This document shows positions 19,236-28,711 of a DNA stretch of 64,000 bases, piece by piece. The stretch covers positions 62,001-126,000 of the forward strand of contig NZ_FNBG01000003.1 of assembly GCF_900102215.1 (NCBI RefSeq), written 5' to 3'. This DNA comes from Fontibacillus panacisegetis. Lineage in GTDB: Bacteria; Bacillota; Bacilli; Paenibacillales; Paenibacillaceae. Made by a program: the position numbers and the translations under genes. Numbering within the stretch: the stretch's first letter is position 1; every line of letters begins with the position of its first letter. The notes under the pieces were generated by a model that worked only from the letters and a program-made list of their open reading frames with translations, was not told where the DNA came from and did not search any database.

Positions 19236-20723
19236 TTATGCAAGTACTGTTGCACCCATCAAGAATTTATCAACCTCGCGAGCAGCTTCCCGACCTTCAT
19301 GAATTGCCCATACAACAAGGCTCTGTCCACGACGCATATCGCCAGCAGCAAATACTTTATCTACATTGGTATTGTATTTGCCATAACGTGCTTTAACGTT
19401 ACTACGGCGATCCGTCTCAAGATTGAGCTCATCAATGATAGTGGACTCAGGCCCATCAAAACCAATAGCGATCAGTGCCAATTGTGCCGGAAATACCTGC
19501 TCTGTTCCTGGAACAGGCTCGTAACTTTTACGTCCTGTTTCATCTACGCTACGCTTAATTTGAACCGTATGAAGCTCTTTAAGGTTCCCCTCTTCATCCC
19601 CAACAAAACGAGTTGTCATGATAGAGAATTCACGGGGATCGCTGCCGTACAGAGCTTTTGCTTCTTCCTGTGCGTAATCAAGTGTATACACATTTGGAAA
19701 TTGTGGCCAAGGATTTTGAATTGGATCACGTTCCAAAGGTGCTTTCGTATGTGTACCGAATTGAGTAATCGAACGGCAACCATGACGCAATGCAGTAGCA
19801 ACACAGTCAGAACCGGTATCACCACCACCGATGACAATAACGTCTTTACCTTCTGCTGATAAGAATTGTCCATCTTCCAGACCAGAGTCAAGATAGCTCT
19901 TGATTGTCTGGTTCAGGAATGGCATCGCGTATTGTACTCCGTTCAATTCTGTACCTTCGATATTAAACTCACGAGGTTTAGTAGCTCCACCACAAAGGAC
20001 TACCGCATCGTATTCATCAACTAGTTGCTGAGTCATAATGTCGCGACCGATTTCGGTGTTCGTAACAAATTTAATTCCTTCAGCAGCGAGCAAATCCACT
20101 CGGCGCTGAACCACTGCCTTATCCAGCTTCATCGTCGGAATTCCGTACATCAGCAAGCCGCCGATTCGATCGGAGCGTTCAAATACAGTAACCTCATGTC
20201 CTGCCTTATTCAGCTGCGCTGCACATGCAAGCCCTGAAGGCCCTGAACCTACAACAGCCACTCTGCGTCCTGTCCGATGCTCAGGCGGTTCTGGAACAAC
20301 CCAGCCTTCCTCAAAACCTTTGTCGATAATTGCCTGTTCAATGGTTTTGATTGTAACAGGCTGTCCAATTAGACCAACCGTACATGAACCTTCACATGGA
20401 GCTGGACAAACACGACCTGTAAACTCTGGAAAATTGTTCGTTTTATGCAAACGGTCTAGCGCTTCCTTCCATAATCCGCGATGTACCAAGCTGTTCCACT
20501 CTGGAATCAAATTGTGCACCGGACAACCGGAAGTTCCTCCCGTCATATCTATCCCTGTATGGCAAAAAGGTGTTCCGCAATCCATGCAACGGGACCCTTG
20601 CGTTCGCAGCTCTTCATCCGACATATGCTTATGAAATTCCTGCCAATCTTTCACCCGTTCGGAAGGGCTCCGATCTCCTGGAAGCTGACGATTAAATTCC
20701 ATAAACCCTGTTGGTGTAGACAT
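19236..20723 (-). CDS. gltD: Glutamate synthase, small (NADPH) subunit
   Basis: 495 residues, full length. The N-terminal Fe-S region has 'CMDCGTPFCHTG', 'GCPVHNLIPEW', and 'GRVCPAPCEGSCTVGL'. Two Rossmann motifs follow: 'VAVVGSGPSGLACAAQL' for FAD (about 150) and 'VIVIGGGDTGSDCVATAL' for NADPH (about 290), with 'GADMRRGQSLVVWAI' near the C-terminus. It passes electrons from NADPH to the large subunit, which makes glutamate from glutamine and 2-oxoglutarate. The large-subunit gene gltB is not adjacent, so this is either a separate gltD or an oxidoreductase paralogue. Confidence 0.9.
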   Translation of the reverse strand: MSTPTGFMEFNRQLPGDRSPSERVKDWQEFHKHMSDEELRTQGSRCMDCGTPFCHTGIDMTGGTSGCPVHNLIPEWNSLVHRGLWKEALDRLHKTNNFPEFTGRVCPAPCEGSCTVGLIGQPVTIKTIEQAIIDKGFEEGWVVPEPPEHRTGRRVAVVGSGPSGLACAAQLNKAGHEVTVFERSDRIGGLLMYGIPTMKLDKAVVQRRVDLLAAEGIKFVTNTEIGRDIMTQQLVDEYDAVVLCGGATKPREFNIEGTELNGVQYAMPFLNQTIKSYLDSGLEDGQFLSAEGKDVIVIGGGDTGSDCVATALRHGCRSITQFGTHTKAPLERDPIQNPWPQFPNVYTLDYAQEEAKALYGSDPREFSIMTTRFVGDEEGNLKELHTVQIKRSVDETGRKSYEPVPGTEQVFPAQLALIAIGFDGPESTIIDELNLETDRRSNVKARYGKYNTNVDKVFAAGDMRRGQSLVVWAIHEGREAAREVDKFLMGATVLA

Positions 20724-20849
20724 TATTAACTTCCCCCATCCGTATCAGCGATTGTTCCATTACTCTCGGAACTCTCACATTTCAGTGTATCTTGATGTTA
20801 GCACCACACGGGTAAAGTTATTAATGGATTATTGATATGATAATTTGCA

Positions 20850-21350
20850 CTATTGCGCATTATTCTTTTGTCGGTTATAAGTTAAAAATCTGTAATCATA
20901 AGGATTCTTATCATCACGAATCCCCTGAATTTCACTAACCAAGCTAAATTCTGTCCAATCGATTTTCGGAAAAAACGCGTCGCCTTTAAACTCCTGATCA
21001 ATTAAAGTAACGAGTAGTGTATCAGCATATTCCAGAAAAAGCTGAAACACAGCTCCTCCCCCAATGATCATTAATTCTCCATCTTGGGCATATTCAAGCG
21101 CTTCCTCTACCGAATGGACCACATCGGCATCTTCTGCTTCATAAGCATAATCACCAGTAAGCACAACACTGCGACGATTCGGAAGAGGACGGCATCCAAG
21201 CGATTCCCAGGTTTTGCGTCCCATGATCATCGTCTTGCCAGTCGTCTGTTCCTTAAAAAACTTCAAATCCGCAGGTATTCGCCAAGGCAGCTGATTGTTA
21301 ATGCCAATGACTCCATTGCGGGACATGGCCCATATTAAGGTGATTCCCAC
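20850..21350 (-). CDS. dfrA: Dihydrofolate reductase
   Basis: 166 residues. Reduces dihydrofolate to tetrahydrofolate. Family motifs are 'WAMSRNGVIGINNQLPWRIPADLKFFKE', 'GKTMIMGRKTWESL' and 'ELMIIGGGAVFQLFL'. It starts with GTG at 21350 behind AGGAGG. It follows thyA by 31 bases, so it regenerates the folate that thymidylate synthase oxidises. Single-copy chromosomal type. Confidence 0.95.
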   Translation of the reverse strand: MGITLIWAMSRNGVIGINNQLPWRIPADLKFFKEQTTGKTMIMGRKTWESLGCRPLPNRRSVVLTGDYAYEAEDADVVHSVEEALEYAQDGELMIIGGGAVFQLFLEYADTLLVTLIDQEFKGDAFFPKIDWTEFSLVSEIQGIRDDKNPYDYRFLTYNRQKNNAQ

Positions 21351-21381
21351 ACACTCATCCTCCTTGTAGTGATCTATTGAT

Positions 21382-22176
21382 CTATACCGCCACTGTAGCT
21401 TTTATCGTTGGATGACACTGATAGTCTTCAAACTCAAAATCTTCATAAACGTAGTCAAAAATAGACTCCGGTTTACGTTTAATAACCAGCTTAGGCAATG
21501 GATAAGGCTCTCGCTCAAGCTGTGTTTTGACTTGTTCCAGATGGTTGCTATAAATGTGAACATCACCGCCGGACCAAATAAACTCTCCAACCTCAAGATC
21601 GCATTGCTGCGCTACCATATGAGTCAAAAGTGCATAGCTCGCAATATTAAAAGGCAGTCCAAGGAACGTATCAACCGACCGCATAGTCAGCATACAGGAT
21701 AGCTTGCCTTCGACAACATAAAATTGAAATACAAAATGGCATGGCGGCAGCTTCATATGATCAACTTCCCCAACATTCCACGCACTTACCAAATGACGGC
21801 GAGAATCCGGGTTTTTTTTTATCGCTTGAATGACATTTGTTATCTGATCAATATGACGACCATCCGCTGTTTCCCATGCTCTCCATTGAGAACCATATAC
21901 AGGACCAAGATTGCCATTTTCGTCAGCCCATTCATCCCAAATCCGCACGCCATGTTCTTTTAAATAAGAAATATTAGTATCGCCTTTCAAAAACCATAAC
22001 AATTCATGAATGACCGATTTTAAATGAATCTTTTTTGTCGTTACAAGCGGAAAACCCTTGCTTAAATCAAACCGCAGCTGTCGGCCGAACACAGAAATGG
22101 TCCCCGTTCCTGTCCGATCTTCCTTTTTTGCTCCGTTATCTAATACATCTTGTAGTAAATCCAAATAATTTCTCAT
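21382..22176 (-). CDS. thyA: Thymidylate synthase
   Basis: 264 residues, the classic ThyA length. Converts dUMP to dTMP using methylene-tetrahydrofolate. '[20 protein letters not shown]' for phosphate binding, the catalytic Cys in '[12 protein letters not shown]', and '[28 protein letters not shown]'. C-terminus '[10 protein letters not shown]', matching the ThyA tail. First gene of the thyA-dfrA unit. Confidence 0.97.
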   Translation of the reverse strand: MRNYLDLLQDVLDNGAKKEDRTGTGTISVFGRQLRFDLSKGFPLVTTKKIHLKSVIHELLWFLKGDTNISYLKEHGVRIWDEWADENGNLGPVYGSQWRAWETADGRHIDQITNVIQAIKKNPDSRRHLVSAWNVGEVDHMKLPPCHFVFQFYVVEGKLSCMLTMRSVDTFLGLPFNIASYALLTHMVAQQCDLEVGEFIWSGGDVHIYSNHLEQVKTQLEREPYPLPKLVIKRKPESIFDYVYEDFEFEDYQCHPTIKATVAV

Positions 22177-22305
22177 CTATCCACACCTCGTACTCCGTAT
22201 GTTTTAACCTATCGTGTTTTCACTTATACTTATACGTCCTACATTATAACAGAAACAGAGAACCGTAGCCTTATCACTTGAGAAATATATACATAGCAGA
22301 CCAGC

Positions 22306-22887
22306 TTAATCGCACTCGCTTATTCCTTCGAATGCCTTAACGACCAATTGCTGTACATAGGCATCGTTCAATTCAGCACCGGTTACCAGCAACCGATAAA
22401 AAATCGGTCCGTATATCAGATCAATACATATTTCTATATCCAGATTTTCCTGCAGCTCCCCTCTATGAACACCCTGCTCTATCAATTTCCGGGCTTCCAA
22501 ACGTCGAGGCTGGAAATATCGGATTCTATAGCTCTCGGCCAATGCCTCATCAAATTGTCCTTCACCAAGTAATTGTGTAATGATATGACCCTCTCTGCTG
22601 GTTAAAAACCGGGTTAGGTTTACAGCATGAATAGTGATGTCGTCGAACACAGACCCTGTGTCGGGAACGGGCAATCGTTCCGAGGCAGCAGACATGAAAC
22701 CATCCATCACCACGGCAGCTTTATTAGGCCACCATTTATAGATCGTCGCTTTGCTGACCTTAGCGCGTTCCGCCATTTTTTCTATTGTGATTGCAGCAAA
22801 TCCCTCCTGCAACAACAATTCATAAGCAGCCGACAGTATCGATTGTTGCGTCTCGGTACTGCGAGGACGTCCTCTTTTCGCTTGCAT
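22306..22887 (-). CDS. TetR-family repressor
   Basis: 193 residues. The N-terminal HTH is 'ILSAAYELLLQEGFAAITIEKMAERAKVSKATIYKWWPNKAAVV'. The C-terminal ligand domain is of the TetR_C type with 'LARFL'-like helices and 'LIYGPIFYRLLVTGA'. Divergent from an MFS efflux gene, with three operator-like motifs in the spacer, so it most likely represses itself and the pump and is relieved by a compound the pump exports. Confidence 0.9.
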   Translation of the reverse strand: MQAKRGRPRSTETQQSILSAAYELLLQEGFAAITIEKMAERAKVSKATIYKWWPNKAAVVMDGFMSAASERLPVPDTGSVFDDITIHAVNLTRFLTSREGHIITQLLGEGQFDEALAESYRIRYFQPRRLEARKLIEQGVHRGELQENLDIEICIDLIYGPIFYRLLVTGAELNDAYVQQLVVKAFEGISECD

Positions 22888-22919
22888 ATGTCACCCCGCC
22901 TTTAACAGTCTTTTTGTTA

Positions 22920-22937
22920 AAACTATACGTATAGTTT
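22920..22937. promoter_or_regulatory. TetR operator, perfect 18-bp palindrome
   Basis: AAACTATACGTATAGTTT is a perfect palindrome 33 bases before the tetR start. It shares the core TACGT(A/T) flanked by C..-..AGT with two further sites at 22979-22995 and 23017-23032. Confidence 0.75.
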
Positions 22938-22978
22938 ACAAAAGAAAAATACATTAATGCAATATCAGCCTATTTACA

Positions 22979-23032
22979 AAACGATACGTTTAGTATATAT
23001 TTAATTCATAATTAATAAACGTTACGTTCAGT
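22979..23032. promoter_or_regulatory. Two further operator-like motifs upstream of the MFS gene
   Basis: AAACGATACGTTTAGT (ending 22994) and AAACGTTACGTTCAGT (23017-23032) are imperfect versions of the palindrome at 22920. Centres are 59 and 38 bases apart. They lie 65-120 bases before the MFS start, where its promoter should be. Confidence 0.55.
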
Positions 23033-23096
23033 AATTAAAAAGTAAACTTTGGCTCAGGCGAAAAAGCACTGGGAACCATCGTGAGGAGGAGCATTA

Positions 23097-24320
23097 ATGA
23101 GAAAGAACAATAATAAGGAGAATACGCATACTTCAGACAAGATCATATTCATGCTGGCGGCCGCTTGCGGTTTGATTGTCGCAAATTTGTATTATGCCCA
23201 AACGCTTGTTGGTCCTATCCGGCTGGATACCCATCTGTCCTCAACGGCAGCGGGATTAATTGTCACCTTGACACAAATCGGGTATGTGATTGGATTGCTG
23301 TTCATCGTTCCATTAAGCGACATTATTGAAAATCGCAGACTAACGGTCGTAACGCTCCTTGTTGCTATCGGCGGTCTACTGACGGCGGCAATCGCATCTA
23401 ATGCAGCAGTATTTTTGTCAGGGGCATTGTTGGTCGGCTTCGGTTCAGTTGTAGCGCAAATTCTGGTCCCTTATGCCTCCTATCTGACATCCGAGGAACG
23501 AAGTGGAAGTGTAGTTGGAACGATCATGAGCGGACTTCTACTGGGTATAATGTTCGCCAGACCGATAGCGAGCTTTATTGCCGGACTATGGAGCTGGAGA
23601 GCCGTTTTTGTAATGTCCGCAATCATGATTTCATGCTTGACTATACTGCTTGCGCGTCTACTTCCGAGACGTCAGCCATCGCCGGAAATTTCGTATGGCA
23701 AATTGCTAACCTCACTGGGCACACTGTTTCTGCAAACGCCGGCACTACGCCGCCGTGCCTTTTATCAAGCATATCTGTTTGGAGCATTCAGTCTCTTTTG
23801 GACGGTGGTTCCCTTGCGGTTGACTGACGATTTCGGCATGTCTCAAGGTGGAATTGCGTGGTTTGCGTTAGTAGGTGTTGCCGGAGCTGTTGCAGCCCCT
23901 ATTGCAGGAAAATGGGCAGATAAAGGATGGACCAAATTATTAACGGGAATTGCAATGGTCGTTGCCGTCTTGTCTTTTTTACTCATCCATGTTTTTTCCA
24001 GCCATTCAACTCTCTCACTTATTCTGCTTTTTGTTTCGGCGATCACACTGGATATGGCTGTCTCGGGCAATCTGGTTCTTGGCCAACGTATTATCTATTC
24101 ATTGGGAAACGAGACGCGCGGTCGTTTGAATGGCCTGTTCATGTCGATATTTTTCATTGGAGGAGCCGTGGGCTCTTCATTGGGAGGATGGGCGTATGCT
24201 CAAGGGGGCTGGTATCTGGCATCTCTGGCGGGTCTTTTTATGCCGGTCATTGCTTTACTGTATTATTTTACTGAGCCTGGCAAAGCTCGATATGCTCGAA
24301 TGAACGGCAACAATCATTAA
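23097..24320 (+). CDS. MFS efflux transporter under TetR control
   Basis: 407 residues, about 12 transmembrane segments. 'VANLYYAQTLVGPI' near the N-terminus is typical of the YgaY/NepI-like drug exporters. The cytoplasmic loop 2-3 motif is replaced by 'PLSDIIENRRLTV'. The C-half has 'GKWADKGWTKLLTG'. ATG 23097 follows a GAGGAGGAGC-type ribosome site. Divergent tetR and operators suggest an inducible drug or metabolite efflux system. Confidence 0.88.
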   Translation: MRKNNNKENTHTSDKIIFMLAAACGLIVANLYYAQTLVGPIRLDTHLSSTAAGLIVTLTQIGYVIGLLFIVPLSDIIENRRLTVVTLLVAIGGLLTAAIASNAAVFLSGALLVGFGSVVAQILVPYASYLTSEERSGSVVGTIMSGLLLGIMFARPIASFIAGLWSWRAVFVMSAIMISCLTILLARLLPRRQPSPEISYGKLLTSLGTLFLQTPALRRRAFYQAYLFGAFSLFWTVVPLRLTDDFGMSQGGIAWFALVGVAGAVAAPIAGKWADKGWTKLLTGIAMVVAVLSFLLIHVFSSHSTLSLILLFVSAITLDMAVSGNLVLGQRIIYSLGNETRGRLNGLFMSIFFIGGAVGSSLGGWAYAQGGWYLASLAGLFMPVIALLYYFTEPGKARYARMNGNNH

Positions 24321-24343
24321 CCTTTGCTCTAAATCCACGAATA

Positions 24344-24386
24344 CAGGCAGCCCCTCAGAAAATAATTTTGTTCTGGGGACTGCCTG
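24344..24386. terminator. Possible bidirectional terminator between two MFS genes
   Basis: Arms CAGGCAGCCCCTCAG and CTGGGGACTGCCTG with one bulge and a 14-nt loop, lying between convergent genes. No T-run follows on either strand. Confidence 0.45.
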
Positions 24387-24395
24387 ATTACCGTT

Positions 24396-25634
24396 CTAGA
24401 TGACTTCTTTTCGTTTGGATAAATAAAAATATAAAATAACTCCTGCAATCGAGCATAAAGCCGCACATAAACCTATGAATCCATATCCAGCCTGAAGTCC
24501 ACGAAATAGTCCTAAATGAGTATCCGCTCCGAAAATTCCTTTTGTCAATTCTGTAACTGCCCCGATCAGATAGTTGCCAATTACACTACCGACCCCCATG
24601 AGTGTTACCGTAAAGGTAATTGCCGTGTCACTCCCATTAGGATATCTTCTAGCAACAAAAGCCATAACCGTTGGATAAATCATTGCAATACCTATGCCTG
24701 ATGCTGCAAAGAAAAAAGCTAGTTTTTCTCCACCAAAGATGGCAATAAAAGTGCAAATAGCTGATACGCCTGAAAAAATAATTAACGATAATGTAAAACC
24801 GAATTTATCGGTAAGCGGTCCAAGCAACAATCTCGCAAGCGAGAAGCATAAAAAGAATGCAGACAGCATTCCCGAAGCTGAAACGGTGTCCCACTCGTAT
24901 GCTTTCTCTAGAAAGTTAACAAGCCAGCCACCTACAGCCAACTCGGAAACAACACCAAATGATAAAATAAGTACCATGAGCCATATAACAGGATCTTTTA
25001 TTAGTTTTTTTAGAGGTACACGATCTTCATGTGAAATCTCATCCCTGGGAAAGGAGCTCAGCAGCGCAAAAATAATCGGAATAATGGATAACAATAACAT
25101 AACCAGATACATTCCACGCCAGTCCAGCGTATATCCGTTAATCGTAACCTTCATTAACCCTGTCGCAATAAGTGGTGCGACTGTTGAACTAAGGCCATAA
25201 AAGCCATGAGTCAAATTCATCATGGTTCCCGTGTTTTTAACAAAAATACGAGCCCCTAAAATTGCTAAGCCGATCTCCAGCATTCCGTTGCCTATATACA
25301 TTAGAAAGTAAGATGCAGAGAACAAAGCATAATGTTGCGAAATAAAAATGAATATACCTGACATTGCCATTGCGGCAAAAGATATAACCGTTACAATCTT
25401 GATTCCCCAAATTCTAGTCAAATAGGCTGTGAAGGAGCAGGCAAGCAAATAGCCTAACGCATTAAGAGATAATAAGGAACCTAACTGTGACTCATTTAAC
25501 ATAAAATCGAACTGAATACGGGGAATCGCGGGTCCTTTTATATTTTCTGAGAAGCCGAAAATAACAAAGCCGATAAATATGGTAGCAAGCTGCATGGCAT
25601 AAATTTTGTTGAATGTTCCTGATCGTTTTTCCAC
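24396..25634 (-). CDS. MFS transporter, fucose-permease-like type
   Basis: 412 residues, about 12 hydrophobic segments. 'SLLSLNALGYLLACSFTAYL', 'YIGNGMLEIGLAILGARIF', 'NLTHGFYGLSSTVAPLIATGL' and 'SLARLLLGPLTDKFGFTLSLI' fit the FucP/GlcP-like group of MFS symporters, which have the conserved N-half 'NxxHxxxGxG..P'-type motif. The substrate may be a sugar but cannot be fixed from sequence. It stands alone, with an AT-rich 380-base spacer upstream. Confidence 0.83.
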   Translation of the reverse strand: MEKRSGTFNKIYAMQLATIFIGFVIFGFSENIKGPAIPRIQFDFMLNESQLGSLLSLNALGYLLACSFTAYLTRIWGIKIVTVISFAAMAMSGIFIFISQHYALFSASYFLMYIGNGMLEIGLAILGARIFVKNTGTMMNLTHGFYGLSSTVAPLIATGLMKVTINGYTLDWRGMYLVMLLLSIIPIIFALLSSFPRDEISHEDRVPLKKLIKDPVIWLMVLILSFGVVSELAVGGWLVNFLEKAYEWDTVSASGMLSAFFLCFSLARLLLGPLTDKFGFTLSLIIFSGVSAICTFIAIFGGEKLAFFFAASGIGIAMIYPTVMAFVARRYPNGSDTAITFTVTLMGVGSVIGNYLIGAVTELTKGIFGADTHLGLFRGLQAGYGFIGLCAALCSIAGVILYFYLSKRKEVI

Positions 25635-26013
25635 TTTATGAAGTCTCCTTATGCATTACCTTTTCAAGTAGTCGTATTATGTGAATCGAAAATTCCTCCT
25701 TTTTTTTCAGTAGAACAACATAAGAACAGCACTCACTAAAACTTCCTTATAGCCTTATATAAGTATATTTCTATACTAACTCGATATAAACGCTTTATAA
25801 ATATAATATTTCTATATCTGCATATAAAAATATGGAACTAAAAATGTTTACTAAGGCAAAAGGAGTTAAATAAATAAACATTCCCGTACCAAAACTTAAA
25901 TAATTAATTAAATTATCTATTTCAATCCTAATAATTAATTTGTGTTTTATAATATTATTAATTAATTTTTCTAAAATTCATATTTGTATTTAATTAATTA
26001 GGAGATGAAATAC
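25635..26013. other. AT-rich spacer upstream of the lrp-lysE pair
   Basis: 379 bases without a gene. Very AT-rich, with several TTAATTAAT motifs (25900-26000) just before the lrp start. Such A/T tracts would suit Lrp-type autoregulation, but no defined operator can be fixed by eye. Must contain promoters for both flanking genes. Confidence 0.5.
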
Positions 26014-26445
26014 GTGGATAAGCTCGATGAACAAATTGTTGAACTTTTAAAATGGAACAGCAGAATGACCAGCTCCGAAATAAGCAAGATGGTTCATCTA
26101 TCTATCCCTGCTGTATCTGAACGTATACGGAAGCTTGAGGAAAAAGGTATTATCGAAAGATTTACTCTTAAGCTGGGGCGGGAAGCAACAGGAAACGGCC
26201 TACTGGCCTTTGTATTTGTGACGCTTGAGCGTCCTGATTGCATACCTGAGTTCTCCGAAAAGATCAAAGAATCGAAGGCAGTACTAGAATGTCATCACTT
26301 GGCCGGGGAAGACGATTACTTGTTGAAGGTGGCCGTATTGGACATCAAGGCATTGGAGCAATTTATCTCCAACCACCTGAAGCAAATCTCTGGTATCGTA
26401 AAAACAAAAACCGTCATTGCCCTATCCACTTTAAAGGAAGAATAG
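26014..26445 (+). CDS. Lrp/AsnC-family regulator
   Basis: 143 residues from GTG 26014, which has AGGAGA 8 bases upstream. The ATG at 26005 overlaps this ribosome site and is rejected. The N-terminal HTH is 'LDEQIVELLKWNSRMTSSEI' plus 'SIPAVSERIRKLEEKGIIERF'. The C-terminal RAM domain is 'VLECHHLAGEDDYLLKVAV'. It lies 12 bases before a LysE exporter, the usual pairing in which the regulator senses an amino acid and turns on its export. Confidence 0.92.
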   Translation: MDKLDEQIVELLKWNSRMTSSEISKMVHLSIPAVSERIRKLEEKGIIERFTLKLGREATGNGLLAFVFVTLERPDCIPEFSEKIKESKAVLECHHLAGEDDYLLKVAVLDIKALEQFISNHLKQISGIVKTKTVIALSTLKEE

Positions 26446-26457
26446 GTCATTGACGAT

Positions 26458-27114
26458 ATGAACAGTGTATATTTGATTCGGAATATCATCATTGGAATGT
26501 CGATCGCTGCACCTGTTGGTCCGATCAGCCTCATCTGCTTCCGTTCTGCCTTGTCAGGCGGTATCCGATCAGGAGTTAGCTCCGGACTTGGCGTAGCTCT
26601 GGCGGATGCTTTCTACGCTTCTATTGCCGCCATTGGACTGTCGAGCCTTTCCAGTCTGTTCATGCTGTATGAGATTCATCTGCGGATTCTAGGCGGGCTA
26701 TTTATAGCTTATCTCGGATTTACGACCCTATTCAAAACGCTGCGGTTCCATAGAGCAAATGCCGAAGTAGAAATAAAACAACGCCATTCCGATGAACCGG
26801 AACAGCGTTGTTGGAAGGCGTTCATTTCTACTTTTCTGCTAACCTTAACAAATCCGATGACGATCATGTCGTTTGCTGCTCTGCTAGGTGGCTCAGGTGT
26901 GATTGCAAACAATCATGGTGTTCAGCAATCTCTCCAATTTATTACAGGAATCTTCTTGGGCTCTGCCCTTTGGTGGATGTTGCTTAGTATTGGAGTCGCC
27001 TATTTTCGTAAATACTTGTTATCACCTATAGCCATTCGTTTTGTTAACGTGTCATCATCGGTGTTGCTCATTGTAATCGGAGCCTACTACTTGGTATCGG
27101 CCTTCTTGAAATAG
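26458..27114 (+). CDS. LysE-family amino-acid exporter
   Basis: 218 residues, about 6 transmembrane segments. The N-terminal family signature is 'MSIAAPVGPISLICFRSALSGGIRSGVSSGLGVALADA', with 'LTNPMTIMSFAALL' in the middle and 'VSSSVLLIVIGAYYL' at the end. Very weak ribosome site, so translation may depend on coupling to the lrp gene. Its 3' end overlaps the convergent GNAT gene by 28 bases. Confidence 0.92.
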   Translation: MNSVYLIRNIIIGMSIAAPVGPISLICFRSALSGGIRSGVSSGLGVALADAFYASIAAIGLSSLSSLFMLYEIHLRILGGLFIAYLGFTTLFKTLRFHRANAEVEIKQRHSDEPEQRCWKAFISTFLLTLTNPMTIMSFAALLGGSGVIANNHGVQQSLQFITGIFLGSALWWMLLSIGVAYFRKYLLSPIAIRFVNVSSSVLLIVIGAYYLVSAFLK

Positions 27115-27560
27115 TGAAAATATTGTTCGTCCTTCACATAACCAACCTGCTCATAAAGCTTCTGTGCTGCTGTATTTGTCGTTGCTGTTGATAATTCAAT
27201 TCCCTTGGAATGGATCAGCTCGCAATAGTTCGACACAGTCCGCAGAAGCTTTCTTCCTACTCCTTGACCGCGATAGCGCTCATCTACAAACAAATCGTTA
27301 AGAATTAACGAGCGTTCCATTGAAATGGAGGAGAATACAGGATACAACTGAGCGAAACCGATGCTTTTCCCATTCGCATCATTCTCTTTTGCCAAGAAAA
27401 TAATGGACTCCTGATGTTCAAAACGATTAAACAAAAAGCTACGAGCAGCATCCAGATTGCTTTCCTGTTGGTAGAACACTCTGTATTGGTCGAACAAAAC
27501 AGCCGCGTCTTCCAGGTCAGCAATTGTAGCCTGTACAATATGCAACGATTGAATAGGCAT
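27087..27560 (-). CDS. GNAT-family N-acetyltransferase
   Basis: 157 residues. Motif A is 'LNDLFVDERYRGQGVGRKLLRTV' and the C-terminal motif is 'ELSTATTNTAAQKLYEQVGYV', both typical GNAT. Starts 29 bases after the uppP stop, so probably co-transcribed with it. The last 28 bases overlap the convergent lysE gene. Substrate unknown. Confidence 0.9.
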   Translation of the reverse strand: MPIQSLHIVQATIADLEDAAVLFDQYRVFYQQESNLDAARSFLFNRFEHQESIIFLAKENDANGKSIGFAQLYPVFSSISMERSLILNDLFVDERYRGQGVGRKLLRTVSNYCELIHSKGIELSTATTNTAAQKLYEQVGYVKDEQYFHYFKKADTK

Positions 27561-27589
27561 GTGTCATCCGTCCCTTTTCTATACTGTTC

Positions 27590-28444
27590 TTAACCAAAAA
27601 AGCCAAAAATACCTGCGAGCAAAACGACAATAGCAAAAATCATGCGGTAATAAGCAAATACCTTCATCGATTTCTTTTGCAAATAAGCAATAAATTTCTT
27701 TATCACAACCATAGCCACAAGGAACGATACAACAAATCCAACAATTAGCAAAATGATTTCTTCAGAAGTAAGATTCGAAAATCCTCCAATTTTCACAATC
27801 TTCAAGAAGCTCATCCCTACCATTACTGGAATAGCCAGAAAGAAAGAAAACTCTGCCGCAGCTACGGTTGAGAGTCCTGCTACCCATCCCCCGATAATCG
27901 TTGAAGCTGAACGCGACATACCTGGAATGATAGCCAGAACCTGAAATGCCCCGATAATCAGCGCCTGCTTAACCGTAACATTCAGCTCATCTCCACCGCC
28001 GCCTGGCTTATTGTTTCTAAACTTCGATTCCGCATAGATCATCCATATACCACCAAAGAACAAAGTGAACGCTACTACTACAGGAGTGAACAAATATTTA
28101 TCCGACAAATCATTAAGCAGCACTCCAAAGATCCCGCCTGGTATACAAGCAATAGCTAGCATAAGCCAAAATCTGAATCCGGATTTTTCAAACCCAACCT
28201 TTTGCGGGAAAAAGTTGATCAACGTATCTTTAATTTTACCCCAGTACAAGAATATCACTGCGAGAATTGCGCCCAATTGGATAACATAGGTGTACATTTC
28301 CACAAAAGAAGGAGTAGTACTCTCAAAACCTAGAAAATTTTCAAAAATAACGAGGTGACCTGTCGATGATACGGGTAAAAACTCCGTAATCCCTTCCACA
28401 ATACCGAGAATAAAAGATTTAATAATTGATATGATCATATCCAT
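27590..28444 (-). CDS. uppP: Undecaprenyl-diphosphatase
   Basis: Membrane enzyme that recycles undecaprenyl diphosphate, the carrier lipid of cell-wall synthesis. About 284 residues, 8 hydrophobic segments. Motif 1 is 'LGIVEGITEFLPVSSTGHLV', motif 2 is 'IPGMSRSASTIIGGWVAGLS', both with catalytic residues in place. Start chosen as ATG 28444, which gives the family's usual MDxIISIIKSF start. In-frame TTG 28468 and GTG 28453 (the latter closer to AAAGGAAG) are alternatives. Also known as BacA, linked to bacitracin resistance. Confidence 0.95.
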   Translation of the reverse strand: MDMIISIIKSFILGIVEGITEFLPVSSTGHLVIFENFLGFESTTPSFVEMYTYVIQLGAILAVIFLYWGKIKDTLINFFPQKVGFEKSGFRFWLMLAIACIPGGIFGVLLNDLSDKYLFTPVVVAFTLFFGGIWMIYAESKFRNNKPGGGGDELNVTVKQALIIGAFQVLAIIPGMSRSASTIIGGWVAGLSTVAAAEFSFFLAIPVMVGMSFLKIVKIGGFSNLTSEEIILLIVGFVVSFLVAMVVIKKFIAYLQKKSMKVFAYYRMIFAIVVLLAGIFGFFG

Positions 28445-28645
28445 AGTCTGCACGATCTTCCTTTCCAATAGCGTTTGTAGACAATATTAATAGTGTAAAA
28501 AATTACAAACTGCAACATTCATCCTATCATAAAAATCTCCCTTTAGCCACTTTCCTAGTATGCTCCCTTAGTTCATTTTACGGCTGTAGTTATCCTCATA
28601 TGACATCTTGTCTTAATCAGAGATTACTTCTTGTGTAATTTGGAT

Positions 28646-28674
28646 TTGACTTTTACATCACTATATCCTAATAT
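28646..28674 (+). promoter_or_regulatory. Sigma-A-type promoter of the arsR-CoADR operon
   Basis: TTGACT (28646-28651), 17-base spacer, TAATAT (28669-28674). About 35 bases before the TTG start of the regulator. Confidence 0.75.
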
Positions 28675-28683
28675 TACGATATA
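28662..28683. promoter_or_regulatory. Palindromic operator over the -10 box, likely ArsR self-control site
   Basis: Outer arms TATATC (28662-28667) and GATATA (28678-28683) frame the perfect palindrome TAATATTA (28669-28676), each separated by one C. The dyad contains the -10 box, so binding would block transcription. Confidence 0.65.
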
Positions 28684-28711
28684 ACGATTTATTGAATGAG
28701 GTGATCTAGTA

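Noticed and set aside
19236-20723. Complete glutamate synthase operon
   Set aside because: Only the small subunit is present. The flanking genes are topB and dfrA, and no large-subunit sequence was found in the window.
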